Positions 42,019 to 51,668 are shown, counted from the stretch's first letter. The stretch: 64,000 bases of DNA from Oceanibacterium hippocampi (GCF_900172325.1 NZ_FWFR01000002.1:62001-126000), one strand, 5' to 3'. Made by a program: numbers and translations. Notes: a model not told the origin generated them from the sequence alone.

Positions 42019-43399
42019 CATTCTGATAGTCGATGACGAGGCGGATATCCGCGAGATCATCGCCGGCATCCTGAGCGACGAAGGCTACGAATGCCGAATG
42101 GCGGCGAACAGCGATGCCGCGCTGGCGGAAATTCGCAACCGCAAGCCGTCGCTGCTGATCCTCGATATCTGGCTGCGCGGCAGCGCGCTCGACGGCATGG
42201 AAATCCTGGAGGCGGTGCAGCGCGACGTCCCCGACCTGCCGGTGATCATGATCTCCGGGCACGGCAACATCGAGACCGCGGTGACCGCGATCAAGAGGGG
42301 CGCCTACGATTTCATCGAGAAGCCGTTCAAGACCGAGCGCCTGCTGGTCCTCGTCGAGCGCGCGATCGAGGCCGCCCGGCTGCGCCGCGAGAACATGGAA
42401 CTGCGCCTGCACGGCAATATCGACACCGACCTGCTCGGCGACAGCAGCGCCATGACCCAGGTGCAGAACGGGATCGACAAGGTCGCCCGAACCGGCAGCC
42501 GGGTTCTGATCACCGGCCCGGCCGGCGCCGGCAAGGAGGTGGCGGCGCGCCGCATCCATGCCCGTTCGGCCCGGGGCAGCGGCCCGTTCATGGTCGTCAG
42601 TGCCGCCAACATGGCGCCGGAACGGATGGAAATGGAGCTGTTCGGGATCGAGGACGACAGTCCCTGGGCCGGGCAGGGGCCGCGCATCGGGATCTTCGAA
42701 CGCGCTCATGGCGGCACGCTGTTCGTCGATGAGGTGGTCGACATGCCGCTCGAGACGCAAAGCAAGATACTCCGGGTCCTGCTCGACCAGACCTTCATGC
42801 GGGTCGGCGGCAGCCAGGCGGTGAAGGTCGATGTCCGGGTGATCTCGGCCTCGTCGAAGGATCTCGGCGCGGCGATCCAGGAGGGCCGCTTCCGCGAGGA
42901 CCTCTACCACCGGCTCAATGTCGTGCCGATCCGCATTCCGCCGCTCAAGGAGCGCAAGGAGGACATCCCGGCGCTGGCCCGCCATTTCCTGGCCCGCTTC
43001 GCCGAGAGTTCCGGCCTGCCGGCGCGCGATATCAGCGAGGACACCATCGCCGCGCTCCGCGCCTATGACTGGCCGGGCAACGTGCGCCAGCTGAAGAACC
43101 TGATGGAGCGGCTGCTGATCATGGCACCGGGCCCGGCGCAGCAGCCGATCACGGCCGACATGCTGCCGCCCGAGGTGGGCACGGTGACGCCGGCCATCCT
43201 CCGCACCGAGGGCAGCCAGGAGATCATGACGCTGCCGTTGCGCGAGGCCCGCGAGAAGTTCGAACGGGAATATCTCAAGGCCCAGATCAACCGGTTCAGC
43301 GGCAATATCTCGCGCACGGCCTCGTTCGTCGGCATGGAGCGTTCGGCGCTTCACCGCAAGCTGAAGCTGCTCGGCATCAGCAACAACGGCCGGCAATAG
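42008..43399 (+). CDS. ntrX: Response regulator NtrX
   Basis: Partner of NtrY. The 463-residue protein has a receiver domain (Asp53 in LLILDIWLRGS), an AAA+ domain with Walker A GPAGAGKE and Walker B GGTLFVDEVVDMP, and a C-terminal Fis-type helix-turn-helix (GNISRTASFVGMERSALHRKL). The GAFTGA sigma-54 loop is absent; the equivalent stretch is ELFGIEDDSPWAGQGPRIG. NtrX family members lack this loop, so it probably acts as a repressor or sigma-54-independent regulator. ATG 42008 lies inside the ntrY end. Confidence 0.96.
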   Translation: MARDILIVDDEADIREIIAGILSDEGYECRMAANSDAALAEIRNRKPSLLILDIWLRGSALDGMEILEAVQRDVPDLPVIMISGHGNIETAVTAIKRGAYDFIEKPFKTERLLVLVERAIEAARLRRENMELRLHGNIDTDLLGDSSAMTQVQNGIDKVARTGSRVLITGPAGAGKEVAARRIHARSARGSGPFMVVSAANMAPERMEMELFGIEDDSPWAGQGPRIGIFERAHGGTLFVDEVVDMPLETQSKILRVLLDQTFMRVGGSQAVKVDVRVISASSKDLGAAIQEGRFREDLYHRLNVVPIRIPPLKERKEDIPALARHFLARFAESSGLPARDISEDTIAALRAYDWPGNVRQLKNLMERLLIMAPGPAQQPITADMLPPEVGTVTPAILRTEGSQEIMTLPLREAREKFEREYLKAQINRFSGNISRTASFVGMERSALHRKLKLLGISNNGRQ

Positions 43400-43444
43400 G
43401 CTCCGGCGCCCCGGGGCGGGCGCGAACATGGGAGAGAATGCGCG

Positions 43445-44821
43445 ATGCAAGTGATCATCTGCGGGGCCGGCCAGGTCGGCTTCAGCATCGCCAGGGAACT
43501 GGTCACCGAAGGCAACGACGTCACCGTCATCGACCAGGACCCGCAACTGGTCCGGACGATCAACGATTCCCTCGACGCCAAGGGCCTGGTCGGTTCGGGC
43601 TCGCACCCGGACGTGCTGGAACGGGCCGGCGCAGCGGATGCCGACATGATCATCGCGGTGACCTACGGCGACGAGACCAACATGGTCGCCTGCCAGGTCG
43701 CCCACTCCCTGTTCAACGTGCCGATCAAGGTCGCCCGCATCCGGGCCCAGCCCTATCTGCTGCCGGTGTGGGCGAACCTGTTCAGCCGCGACCACCTGCC
43801 GATCGACGTCATCATTTCGCCGGAGATCGAGGTCGCGCACACGATCAACCGGCAGATCCAGGTGCCGGGCGCCTTCGACATCATTCCCTTCGCCGAGGAC
43901 CGGATCCGCGTCGTCGGGGTCCGCCTCGACGACAACTGCCCGATCATCAACACGCCGCTCAGGCAGCTGACCGAGCTGTTTCCGGATCTCGCGATCGTGG
44001 TCATCGGCATCTACCGGAACGAGAAGATGATCGTGCCGGCGGGCGAGGACCAGATGTTCCCCGGCGACGAGGTCTATTTCGCGGTCGACACCAAGCATCT
44101 GAACCGCGCCATGCCGCTGTTCGGTCACGAGGAGCCGGAGGCCCGGCGGATCGTCATCATCGGCGGCGGCAATGTCGGCCTGTTCCTCGCCAGCAAGATC
44201 GAACAGGAACATCCGTCGATAAAGATCCGTATCATCGAGGCACGCCGCGAACGGGCCGAGGAGATCGCCGACCAGCTTTCGCGTACCGTCGTGCTGCACG
44301 GCGACGCGCTCGACACCGATTTGCTGGAGGAGGCCAACATCAAGGCCGCCGAGACCGTGGTCGCGCTGACCAACGACGACGAGGTCAACATCCTCTCCTC
44401 GCTGCTCGCCAAGCGGCTCGGCGCGCGCACCGCGATCACGCTCGTCAACAAGGCGGTCTACCAGCCGCTGATGGGATCGCTCGGCATCGACGTGGTGGTC
44501 AATCCGCGGGCGACGACGGTCTCGTCGATCCTGCAGTATGTCCGGCGCGGCCGCATCCGCGGGTTGCGCAGCCTGCGCGACGGCAGCGCCGAGGTGATCG
44601 AGGCGGAGGCGCTGGAAACCTCGACCGTGGTCGGCAAGCCGCTGCGCGATATCGCGCTGCCGCGCGGCATCATCATCGGCGGCATCGTCCGCGACGACGT
44701 GGTCATCATCCCGCGCGGCGATACGAAGATCGCGCCGAAGGACCGGGTCATCATCTTCGCGCTCCGCGAGCAGGTGAAGAAAGTCGAGGAAATGTTCGCC
44801 GTCCGCCTCGAATTCTTCTGA
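43445..44821 (+). CDS. trkA: Trk potassium uptake regulatory protein TrkA
   Basis: Peripheral NAD(H)-binding protein that gates the TrkH potassium channel. The 458-residue protein contains two RCK repeats, each with a Rossmann motif (IICGAGQVGFSIARELV at the N-terminus and VIIGGGNVGLFLASKIE at ~240) followed by TrkA-C subdomains. Length fits E. coli TrkA. It is followed ten bases later by trkH, and this pair after ntrX is normal in the class. Confidence 0.97.
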   Translation: MQVIICGAGQVGFSIARELVTEGNDVTVIDQDPQLVRTINDSLDAKGLVGSGSHPDVLERAGAADADMIIAVTYGDETNMVACQVAHSLFNVPIKVARIRAQPYLLPVWANLFSRDHLPIDVIISPEIEVAHTINRQIQVPGAFDIIPFAEDRIRVVGVRLDDNCPIINTPLRQLTELFPDLAIVVIGIYRNEKMIVPAGEDQMFPGDEVYFAVDTKHLNRAMPLFGHEEPEARRIVIIGGGNVGLFLASKIEQEHPSIKIRIIEARRERAEEIADQLSRTVVLHGDALDTDLLEEANIKAAETVVALTNDDEVNILSSLLAKRLGARTAITLVNKAVYQPLMGSLGIDVVVNPRATTVSSILQYVRRGRIRGLRSLRDGSAEVIEAEALETSTVVGKPLRDIALPRGIIIGGIVRDDVVIIPRGDTKIAPKDRVIIFALREQVKKVEEMFAVRLEFF

Positions 44822-44831
44822 GGCCGGCAGC

Positions 44832-46304
44832 GTGAGCTTCCGCTCGACATTGGCCGTTCTCGGCTGGATCCTGGCGCTGTTCGCGGTGGCGATTGCCTTG
44901 CCCGTGCCGATCGCGCTGGCCGAGGGCAACGGCGTGCTGGCGACGACCTTTCTCGCCTCCGGCATGCTGACATTGTTCATCGGCGTGGCGATGATCATGG
45001 CCACCCGCGACCAGGAAATCGAGCTGCTGCGGCGGGAGGGCTTCCTGATCGTCGCGCTCGCCTGGACCGTGCTGCCGATCTTCGGCGCGCTGCCGTTCTA
45101 TTTCGGCATCGGGCTCGATCCGACGGACGCCTATTTCGAGGCGCTCTCCGGGCTGACGACCAACGGCGCGACGATCGTCCCGAGCGTCGAGGCGCTGCCC
45201 AAGAGCCTGATCTTCTGGCGGGCGCTGATGCAGGGCATCGGCGGCTTCGGCACCGCGGTCTTCGCGATCGTGTTCGCGGCGATGCTGGGCCTCGGCGAGC
45301 AGTCCGGCCGGCTCCCGCATCTCTCGCGCAACCGCCACGACGGGGTCGGACGGCGGATCGGCAACGCGGCGGAGAGCCTGGGCATCACCTTCGCGACCCT
45401 GATCGGGATTTGTGCGCTGATGCTGTGGCTGGTCGGGATCCCGGCCTTCGATGCGGTGGCGCATGCCTTCAGCGCGGTCTCCACCGGCGGCTTTTCCAGC
45501 CGCGATCTCTCGGTCTCGGCCTTCGACAATCCCCGGGCGGAGGCCGTGCTGATCGTCTTCATGCTGGCCGGCGGCATGAACGTGCTGCTGCACTGGGGCC
45601 TGATGCGCGGCCGGATAGGGCCCTACTTCCGCGATCGCGAACTGCGGCTCTACCTGCTGGTCGCCGGGCTCGGCGCCGGCGTTGCCGCGGCGGCGATCGC
45701 CACGTCCGGGCTCTACAGCGTGCCGGAAGGACTGCGCTTCGGCATCTTCGCCGCCGTCTCCGCCCTGACCACGACCGGGTTCGTGGCCGAGGATCCGGAC
45801 CTGATCGTCGGGCACTGGCCGGAGGTGGTGCCGGTGACGCTCTTCATCCTCATGGTGATCGGCGGCACCACCGGTTCGAGCGCCGGCGGCATCCGCATCG
45901 CCCGCTTCAACCTGCTGATCCTGCAGGCCTCGAAGGAGCTCGCGCGACTGAGCTTCCCGCACAGCGTGCGCCGGCTCAGCGTCGCCGGAACCCTGGTGGA
46001 CGAGGGTGTCACCCAGGCCGCCTGGGGCTATTTCTTCTTCTATGTCGTGTCGCTGGCGGCCGTCGGCCTGTTCCTCACCGCCAACGGCCTCGATTTCCGC
46101 CTCGCCATGGCCTCGGCCGCTTCCAGCCTGTCATCGGCAGGGCCGTTGAAGGCGACCCTCGCGGGGGCTTCCGGACACGGCATCTTGCACTATGCCGACT
46201 ATCCTGATACGGCCAAATGGGCGCTGGCATTCGCGATGCTGATCGGGCGCCTCGAGTTCTTTGCCCTCCTCTCGTTGCTCAATCCCGCCTTCTGGCGGCG
46301 CTGA
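44832..46304 (+). CDS. trkH: Trk potassium transporter membrane subunit TrkH
   Basis: The 490-residue integral membrane protein has about ten hydrophobic helices and four pore-loop regions: EALSGLTTNGATI, FSAVSTGGFSSRDLS, ISALTTTGF-type AVSALTTTGFVAEDP and a last loop near AASSLSSAGPLK; the conserved TTG(A/F) and STGG elements form the potassium filter. MVIGGTTGSSAGGIRIAR is the usual intracellular gate region. The start is GTG 44832, ten bases after trkA. Confidence 0.96.
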   Translation: MSFRSTLAVLGWILALFAVAIALPVPIALAEGNGVLATTFLASGMLTLFIGVAMIMATRDQEIELLRREGFLIVALAWTVLPIFGALPFYFGIGLDPTDAYFEALSGLTTNGATIVPSVEALPKSLIFWRALMQGIGGFGTAVFAIVFAAMLGLGEQSGRLPHLSRNRHDGVGRRIGNAAESLGITFATLIGICALMLWLVGIPAFDAVAHAFSAVSTGGFSSRDLSVSAFDNPRAEAVLIVFMLAGGMNVLLHWGLMRGRIGPYFRDRELRLYLLVAGLGAGVAAAAIATSGLYSVPEGLRFGIFAAVSALTTTGFVAEDPDLIVGHWPEVVPVTLFILMVIGGTTGSSAGGIRIARFNLLILQASKELARLSFPHSVRRLSVAGTLVDEGVTQAAWGYFFFYVVSLAAVGLFLTANGLDFRLAMASAASSLSSAGPLKATLAGASGHGILHYADYPDTAKWALAFAMLIGRLEFFALLSLLNPAFWRR

Positions 46305-46317
46305 AGGAAATTTCGCG

Positions 46318-47184
46318 ATGTCCCGTATCGCCTATGTCAATGGCCGCTACGTCCCCCACGCCGAGGCGGTCGTGCATATCGAGGATCGCGGCTACCAGTT
46401 CGCCGACGGGGTCTACGAGGTGATCGCCGTCGCCGGTGGCCGGCTGATCGACGAGATCGGCCACCTCGAACGCCTCGACCGCTCGCTGCGCGAACTGCGC
46501 ATCTCGCCGCCGATGGCCTATCGCTCGCTGGCGCTGGTGATCCGCGAGACCCTGCGCCGCAACCGGGTCCGCGACGGCATCGTCTACCTGCAGATCACGC
46601 GCGGCGTTTCGCGCCGCGATCATCCGTTCCCGGATGGCGTGCGCCCGGCCCTGGTGCTGACCGCGAAGTCGGTCAACTTTGCCGCCGTTGCCGCCAGGGC
46701 GGAGAAGGGGGTGCGGGTGATCACGGTCGAGGATATCCGATGGGCCCGTCGCGACATCAAGTCGATCTCGCTGCTGCCGAACGTGCTCGCCAAGCAGGAT
46801 GCGCGCGAGGCCGGTGCCTACGAGGCTTTCCAGGTCGACGGCGAGGGCCTGGTGACCGAGGGCAGCTCGACCAACGCCTGGATCATCGACACCGACGGCC
46901 GCCTGGTGACGCGCGATCTCGGCACCGCGATCCTGCCCGGCATCACCCGGCAGTCGGTTATCGATATCGCCCGGCAGAACGGCTATACGATCGTCGAGCG
47001 CGCCTTCACGGTCGAAGAACTGAAATCGGCGCGCGAGGTGTTCCTGACCTCGACCACTTCCTTCGTCATGCCGGTGGTACAGGTCGACGACAAGGTGATC
47101 GGCAACGGTCAGCCCGGGTCGCTCAGCACTGCGCTGCTCGCCGCCTATCGGGACTACATGGACGAGGTCGGGCACGCGGCCTGA
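46318..47184 (+). CDS. dat: D-amino-acid aminotransferase (class IV PLP enzyme)
   Basis: The 288-residue protein is a fold-type IV aminotransferase. The PLP lysine is Lys148 in [16 protein letters not shown], and [11 protein letters not shown] and [17 protein letters not shown] match the D-alanine aminotransferase subgroup; [15 protein letters not shown] is the typical N-terminal block. It likely makes D-glutamate or D-alanine for peptidoglycan. Branched-chain or aminodeoxychorismate specificity is less likely given the DIKS motif. ATG 46318 follows GAAGGAAA. It sits between trkH and hfq, the usual place. Confidence 0.93.
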   Translation: MSRIAYVNGRYVPHAEAVVHIEDRGYQFADGVYEVIAVAGGRLIDEIGHLERLDRSLRELRISPPMAYRSLALVIRETLRRNRVRDGIVYLQITRGVSRRDHPFPDGVRPALVLTAKSVNFAAVAARAEKGVRVITVEDIRWARRDIKSISLLPNVLAKQDAREAGAYEAFQVDGEGLVTEGSSTNAWIIDTDGRLVTRDLGTAILPGITRQSVIDIARQNGYTIVERAFTVEELKSAREVFLTSTTSFVMPVVQVDDKVIGNGQPGSLSTALLAAYRDYMDEVGHAA

Positions 47185-47204
47185 ACCGCCGCGGAATTAG
47201 TCTC

Positions 47205-47246
47205 GGGGCAGGGAGGCGAATACCCCTTGCCCCTGCCGGTTCGCCT
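47205..47246 (+). other. Overlapping complementary segments in the dat-hfq gap
   Basis: Four 7-base segments occur in the order A (47207-47213, GGCAGGG), B (47214-47220, AGGCGAA), A' (47231-47237, CCCTGCC), B' (47240-47246, TTCGCCT). A pairs perfectly with A' and B with B'; GGGGCA (47205-47210) can also pair with TGCCCC (47228-47233). The connecting loops (0, 10 and 2 bases) are too short for both full helices at once, so alternative hairpins are more likely than a pseudoknot. Could be a dat terminator or an hfq leader element. Confidence 0.4.
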
Positions 47247-47366
47247 ACCCATCTTGTTGGGAACGGAACGGGGACCTTCGTTGTTGTCGGTGAGATTTCC
47301 GGCACATTGTTCCGTGCAACCACTGATTGCCCAAAGAGACTGAACAAGAAAATGCGGGGCCGCAAA

Positions 47367-47630
47367 ATGTCTGGCGAAAAATCGCAGAACGTACAGGACG
47401 TGTTTCTCAATCACGTCCGCAAGAACAAGATGCCGGTGACGGTGTTTCTCGTGAACGGGGTCAAGCTGCAAGGCGTGATCAGCTGGTTCGACAATTTCTG
47501 TGTCCTCCTGCGCCGTGACGCGCATGTGCAGCTCGTCTACAAGCACGCGATCTCGACCGTGATGCCGGCCCAGCCGGTGCAGCTGTTCGATCCGAATCAG
47601 GACGCAGCGGCAGCGGCCGACGGCGAATAG
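47367..47630 (+). CDS. hfq: RNA chaperone Hfq
   Basis: Hfq is the hexameric Sm-like protein that pairs small RNAs with mRNAs. The 87-residue protein has the Sm1 motif [40 protein letters not shown] split over strands 1-3 and Sm2 [15 protein letters not shown]. The C-terminus is short and Ala/Asp-rich, as in alphaproteobacteria. ATG 47367 (MSGEKSQN) matches family starts; an in-frame ATG at 47352 would add five residues. hflX follows, as in many proteobacteria. Confidence 0.98.
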   Translation: MSGEKSQNVQDVFLNHVRKNKMPVTVFLVNGVKLQGVISWFDNFCVLLRRDAHVQLVYKHAISTVMPAQPVQLFDPNQDAAAAADGE

Positions 47631-47658
47631 GATATCGTGACAATCTGTCAGGTGGTCT

Positions 47659-48975
47659 TTGGACTCGTTTCACGACCGTAGCATTCCGGTGCGGCGCGCC
47701 CTCGTACTCCATCCCGACATGGTCGGGCGGGAAGAGGGAGCTCGGGCGCCGGAATCCTGCCTGCAGGAAGCGGTCGGCCTGGCCGCGGCCATCGATCTGG
47801 TCGTTGCCCACGCGGAGGTGGTTCGCCTCGGCAAGCCGCGCCCGGCGACGCTGTTCGGCACCGGTAAGGTCGACGCCTTCACGCCGATCATCGAGCACCA
47901 CGAGATCGAGGTCGTCATCGTCGACGGTCCGGTCAGCCCGGTCCAGCAGCGCAACCTGGAGCGCGCCTGGAAAGCCAAGGTGATCGACCGGACCGGTCTG
48001 ATCCTTGAAATCTTCGGCGAGCGCGCCAGGACCCGGGAAGGCCGGTTGCAGGTCGAGCTTGCCCATCTGAGCTACCAGCGGACACGGCTGGTCCGTTCAT
48101 GGACCCATCTGGAGCGGCAGCGGGGCGGCCTGGGCTTCATCGGCGGCCCGGGTGAATCGCAGCTAGAAATCGACCGCCGGCTGATCGACGAGCGGATCAC
48201 CAAGATCCGCAAGCTGCTGACCGCGGTCGTGCGGACCCGTGAACTGCATCGCGCCAAGCGCCGCCGGGTGCCCTATCCGATCGTCGCCCTGGTCGGCTAC
48301 ACCAATGCCGGCAAGTCGACGCTGTTCAACCGGCTGACGCAGGCGAACGTGTTTGCCGAAGACCTGCTGTTCGCGACCCTCGATCCGACCATGCGCGCCC
48401 TCAAGCTGCCGAGCGGCCGGCGTATCATCCTGTCCGACACGGTCGGGTTCGTATCGAACCTGCCGACCCAGCTCGTCGCCGCCTTCCGCGCGACCCTCGA
48501 AGAGGTGTTGGAGGCCGATCTCATCGTCCATGTCCGCGATATCGCGGATGTGGAAAGCGCCGCCCAGGCGGCCGATGTCGAGACCGTTCTCGGCCAGCTC
48601 GGGGTCAACGAGGAATCGCTGACGTCGATGATCGAGGTACTGAACAAGATCGACCTGCTGCCGGACGACGAGCGCGAGGCGCTGGGCGGCCGAACCGGGC
48701 GGGACGACAACCGGGTCGCCGTCTCGGCGCTCGACGGCAGCGGCGTCGATGCCCTGCTCGAGACCCTGGACGGCCGGCTCTCCAGCGAACACCAGGTCGT
48801 CGACCTCGCCATCGGGTCGGCCGACGGCGCGCTGATCGCCTGGATCTACCGCAATGGCTCGGTGCTCGAACGTCGCGACGACGACGGCACGATCCATCTC
48901 AAGGTCGCCTTCGATCCGGTCGATCTCGCGCGCTTCGAGAAGCGCCGCGCCGACGCCGGCCTCGTCCCGGCCTGA
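47659..48975 (+). CDS. hflX: GTPase HflX
   Basis: HflX is a ribosome-binding GTPase that splits stalled 70S ribosomes under stress. The 438-residue protein has the N-terminal HflX domain (GTGKVDAFTPII, VDGPVSPVQQRNLERAW), the linker GGPGESQLEIDRR and the G domain with G1 VGYTNAGKSTLFN, G3 DTVGFVSNLP and G4 NKIDLL. The start appears to be TTG 47659, with AGGTGG upstream; no ATG or GTG gives the full N-terminal domain. Confidence 0.96.
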   Translation: MDSFHDRSIPVRRALVLHPDMVGREEGARAPESCLQEAVGLAAAIDLVVAHAEVVRLGKPRPATLFGTGKVDAFTPIIEHHEIEVVIVDGPVSPVQQRNLERAWKAKVIDRTGLILEIFGERARTREGRLQVELAHLSYQRTRLVRSWTHLERQRGGLGFIGGPGESQLEIDRRLIDERITKIRKLLTAVVRTRELHRAKRRRVPYPIVALVGYTNAGKSTLFNRLTQANVFAEDLLFATLDPTMRALKLPSGRRIILSDTVGFVSNLPTQLVAAFRATLEEVLEADLIVHVRDIADVESAAQAADVETVLGQLGVNEESLTSMIEVLNKIDLLPDDEREALGGRTGRDDNRVAVSALDGSGVDALLETLDGRLSSEHQVVDLAIGSADGALIAWIYRNGSVLERRDDDGTIHLKVAFDPVDLARFEKRRADAGLVPA

Positions 48976-49017
48976 ACGGCCCGGCCGAGCCCCGCCCGTA
49001 GTCGAGGAAACCTCGAA

Positions 49018-49824
49018 ATGTCCATCGATCACGACGCCGTCGCCCGCGTCATCCGGGAGATCGCGGGTACGGTGATCATGCCGCGCTTCCGCCGTCTTGC
49101 GTCGCACGAGGTTTCGGAGAAGACGCCCGGCGATCCGGTCACCGTCGCCGACCTGGAAGCCGAGACAATGCTGACCGACCGGCTGTTGCGGCTGAAGCCC
49201 GGATCGATCGTGATCGGCGAGGAGGGCGTTCATGCCGACCCGGCGCTACTCGAATCGCTGGAAAGCGAGCCTGCGGTCTGGCTGGTCGATCCGATCGACG
49301 GCACGCTCAACTTCGCCGCCGGCTTGCCGCTGTTCTGCGTCATGGTCGCCTACCTGGAGCACGGCGTGACCCGGGCCGCCTGGATCCACGACCCGGTACG
49401 GGACATCACGGCGATCGCCGTGGACGGCCAGGGCACGAAACTGGACGGCGAGACGATCCGGCTCGACGCCCATGGCGATCTTGGCCGCTACGCGGGCTGC
49501 CTGCATCTTCGCGGCGACGCCGGGCTGATGCGCGCGGCGGCCGGCAACTGGAGCCACATGGGGCCGCTGCTGGTGCTGCATTGCGCCGGCCAGGAATATC
49601 TCGCGATGCTGTCCGGCCGCCTGAACTTCGCGTTTTATCACAACGCCAACCCCTGGGATCAGCTGCCCGGCCTGCTGATCCACCGGGAAGCGGGCGGGCA
49701 CGCGGGCCAGCTCGACGGCAGCGCTTATGGCCTCCGCGCCGAAACCCGGACGGCGCCGCTGCTGGTCGCGCCGAGCCTGTCCTGCTGGCAGGATATCCGG
49801 CGGACCCTGTTCGAGCTCGACTGA
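49018..49824 (+). CDS. Inositol monophosphatase family protein
   Basis: The 268-residue protein has the metal-binding motifs of the Li-sensitive phosphatase family: VTVADLEAE, VIGEEG with the first Glu, WLVDPIDGTLNFAAGLP and NPWDQLPGLLIHREAGG with the last Asp. Family members act on inositol phosphates, histidinol phosphate, fructose-1,6-bisphosphate or PAP; the substrate here cannot be told from sequence. It follows hflX by 42 bases and converges with mazG. Confidence 0.9.
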   Translation: MSIDHDAVARVIREIAGTVIMPRFRRLASHEVSEKTPGDPVTVADLEAETMLTDRLLRLKPGSIVIGEEGVHADPALLESLESEPAVWLVDPIDGTLNFAAGLPLFCVMVAYLEHGVTRAAWIHDPVRDITAIAVDGQGTKLDGETIRLDAHGDLGRYAGCLHLRGDAGLMRAAAGNWSHMGPLLVLHCAGQEYLAMLSGRLNFAFYHNANPWDQLPGLLIHREAGGHAGQLDGSAYGLRAETRTAPLLVAPSLSCWQDIRRTLFELD

Positions 49825-49848
49825 CGCCCCGTCGCGGGCGGCCCGCGA

Positions 49849-50673
49849 TCAGGCCCGTTCCGCCGCCTTGACCGCGTTCCAGAGCGCGTCCATCTCGTCG
49901 AGATCGCTTTCGCCCGGCGTGCGGCCGCGCGCCCTGAGCCGTTCCTCGACGCCTCGGAAGCGGCGCTCGAACTTCCGGTTTGCTTGCCTCAGAACCTCTT
50001 CTGGCTCGACCTTGATGTGACGGGCGAGGTTGGCAACGACGAACAGGAGGTCGCCGTATTCCTCGGCGATGTCGTTCCTTTCGCCGCCTTCCATGGCTGC
50101 TTCGAGCTCGTCCAGTTCCTCGCGGATCTTGGCGATCACCGGTTTCGCGTCCGGCCAGTCGAAGCCGACCCGTCCGGCCCGGTTCTGCAGCTTCACCGCA
50201 CGGGTCAGGCCGGGCAGGGTGCGGGACACGCCGTCGAGCGCCGAGGGTTCCCGGCCTTCGGCACCGGCCTTGGCGGCGCGTTCGCGGGCCTTCTGTTCCT
50301 CCCAGGCGACGGTCTGGGCGGAGGCGCTGGCGATATCGCCGTCGCCGAAGACATGAGGATGGCGGGCGATCATCTTGTCGGAGATCGCCGCGGCGACCGC
50401 GTCGAAGTCGAAATCGCCGTTCTCGGACGCCATCTGGGCATAGAAGACAACCTGGAACAGCAGATCGCCGAGTTCGTCCCGCAAGGCCGCCATGTCGCCG
50501 TCGGCAATGGCCTCGGCGACCTCGTAGGCTTCCTCGATCGTGTGCGGAGCGATGGTGTGGAAATCCTGTTCCAGGTCCCACGGACAGCCGCCGTCCGGAT
50601 CGCGGAGCCGGGCCATGATCGCAAGCAGGCGGTGGATGGGCGAGGGATCGGAGATCGGGCGCTGTTCGGTCAT
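49849..50673 (-). CDS. mazG: Nucleoside triphosphate pyrophosphohydrolase MazG
   Basis: MazG cleaves NTPs to NMP and pyrophosphate, cleaning the nucleotide pool and lowering ppGpp build-up. The 274-residue protein has two MazG domains: CPWDLEQDFHTIAPHTIEEAYEVAEAI with DELGDLLFQVVFYAQ, and IREELDELEAAMEGG with EEYGDLLFVVANLARH. ATG 50673 (MTEQRPISD) is preferred over an in-frame start 20 codons upstream that runs into the next gene. Confidence 0.96.
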   Translation of the reverse strand: MTEQRPISDPSPIHRLLAIMARLRDPDGGCPWDLEQDFHTIAPHTIEEAYEVAEAIADGDMAALRDELGDLLFQVVFYAQMASENGDFDFDAVAAAISDKMIARHPHVFGDGDIASASAQTVAWEEQKARERAAKAGAEGREPSALDGVSRTLPGLTRAVKLQNRAGRVGFDWPDAKPVIAKIREELDELEAAMEGGERNDIAEEYGDLLFVVANLARHIKVEPEEVLRQANRKFERRFRGVEERLRARGRTPGESDLDEMDALWNAVKAAERA

Positions 50674-50729
50674 GGCCGGATTATGCGGAGGCCGCGCGGC
50701 GCTGGCAACGGCGGCGCGCAGGCGCTCCC

Positions 50730-51521
50730 TCAACCCACGGTCAGCAGCGGCAGCAACAGCTCAGGGAACCCGGGCGTTGTCGGCCGCGGCGGCTGGTCGT
50801 TCCGCAGGTCCAGATAGAGCCGCGTGGCTTGGTTCAGCGCCTTCGCGACCGATTCCCGGTCATGTCGGGCGACCAGCGGGCGCAGTGCCGCCGTCGCCGG
50901 GCCGTCATCCTCGATCCTGCGAACGCCCCGTTGCGGGCGGCCGGCGCGGCGATGCAGCATCGGGCCCAGAACCTGCTCGGAAATGAAGCCGAGCATCCCG
51001 ATCGCCTCGAAGAGTTCGCCGCGCTGCAGTTTCACCGCGCCGTAGTGCAGCCAGGTCCAGATTCGTGCCTCGAACCATTCGGGGGAACGGTCGGGCCATT
51101 CGATCGACGCCCTGCCGAGAGTTGCCGCGATTCCGTCCGGATTCTCCGCCCACAGGACGGTCGGGCGCTCGACGAGGTGGTCCAGATCGGACAGGCAGAC
51201 AAATTTCAGGTCAACATGCAGGAGTTCGGGCCCGTAGAGGCAGATGAGCAGGCGGGGTTCCCCCACATGCTCTCCGGTGAAGGCGGAAATCAGCGCGCCG
51301 ATCCCGTCGGCGAAGGTCCGCCGTCCGGCCATGACAGCCTCGTGATGCTCGTGTCGGACGACGAGAACGAGATCGAGATCGGAGTGGACGTCGAAACCGC
51401 CATGGACCAGCGATCCGCCCGCGAGCAGGGCCTCGAAGCGGCCGTCGCGGCGCAGCGTCGCGATGAGGTTTTCCAGGAATGTCGCATGCAAGGGGGGAAG
51501 CGTGCCGGTCATGTCGGTCAT
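50730..51521 (-). CDS. Nucleotidyltransferase-domain protein of unknown role
   Basis: The 263-residue protein has a pol-beta-type nucleotidyltransferase core: LLAGGSLVHGGFDVHSDLDLVLV, with Gly-Gly-Ser at 35-37 and catalytic Asp48/Asp50. The rest (FEARIWTWLHYGAVKLQRGELFEAIGML) resembles the helical C-terminal part of streptomycin/aminoglycoside adenylyltransferase-like and minimal nucleotidyltransferase proteins. Starts at 51521 or 51512 are both possible; the frame opens to 51575. Upstream of mazG on the same strand. The acceptor (small molecule, tRNA or protein) is not known. Confidence 0.75.
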   Translation of the reverse strand: MTDMTGTLPPLHATFLENLIATLRRDGRFEALLAGGSLVHGGFDVHSDLDLVLVVRHEHHEAVMAGRRTFADGIGALISAFTGEHVGEPRLLICLYGPELLHVDLKFVCLSDLDHLVERPTVLWAENPDGIAATLGRASIEWPDRSPEWFEARIWTWLHYGAVKLQRGELFEAIGMLGFISEQVLGPMLHRRAGRPQRGVRRIEDDGPATAALRPLVARHDRESVAKALNQATRLYLDLRNDQPPRPTTPGFPELLLPLLTVG

Positions 51522-51668
51522 GGTCTTGCCGGAGAAAGGAGCGCCGCAGGCTATCGCAAATCGGTTCCAGTGCAAGGCACCAGGTTTCCGGCGGGCGTGC
51601 TCGCAGACAGCGCATCAGCTTTCCGGCGCGCGACCAGGATCAAGAAGGGGGCGGTCCGATCGTCATGT

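Noticed and set aside
41894-45004. Minus-strand open frame of about 1000 codons across ntrX-trkA
   Set aside because: Antisense to ntrX and trkA, with Asp/Arg/His-rich composition and no domain; a codon-bias shadow.
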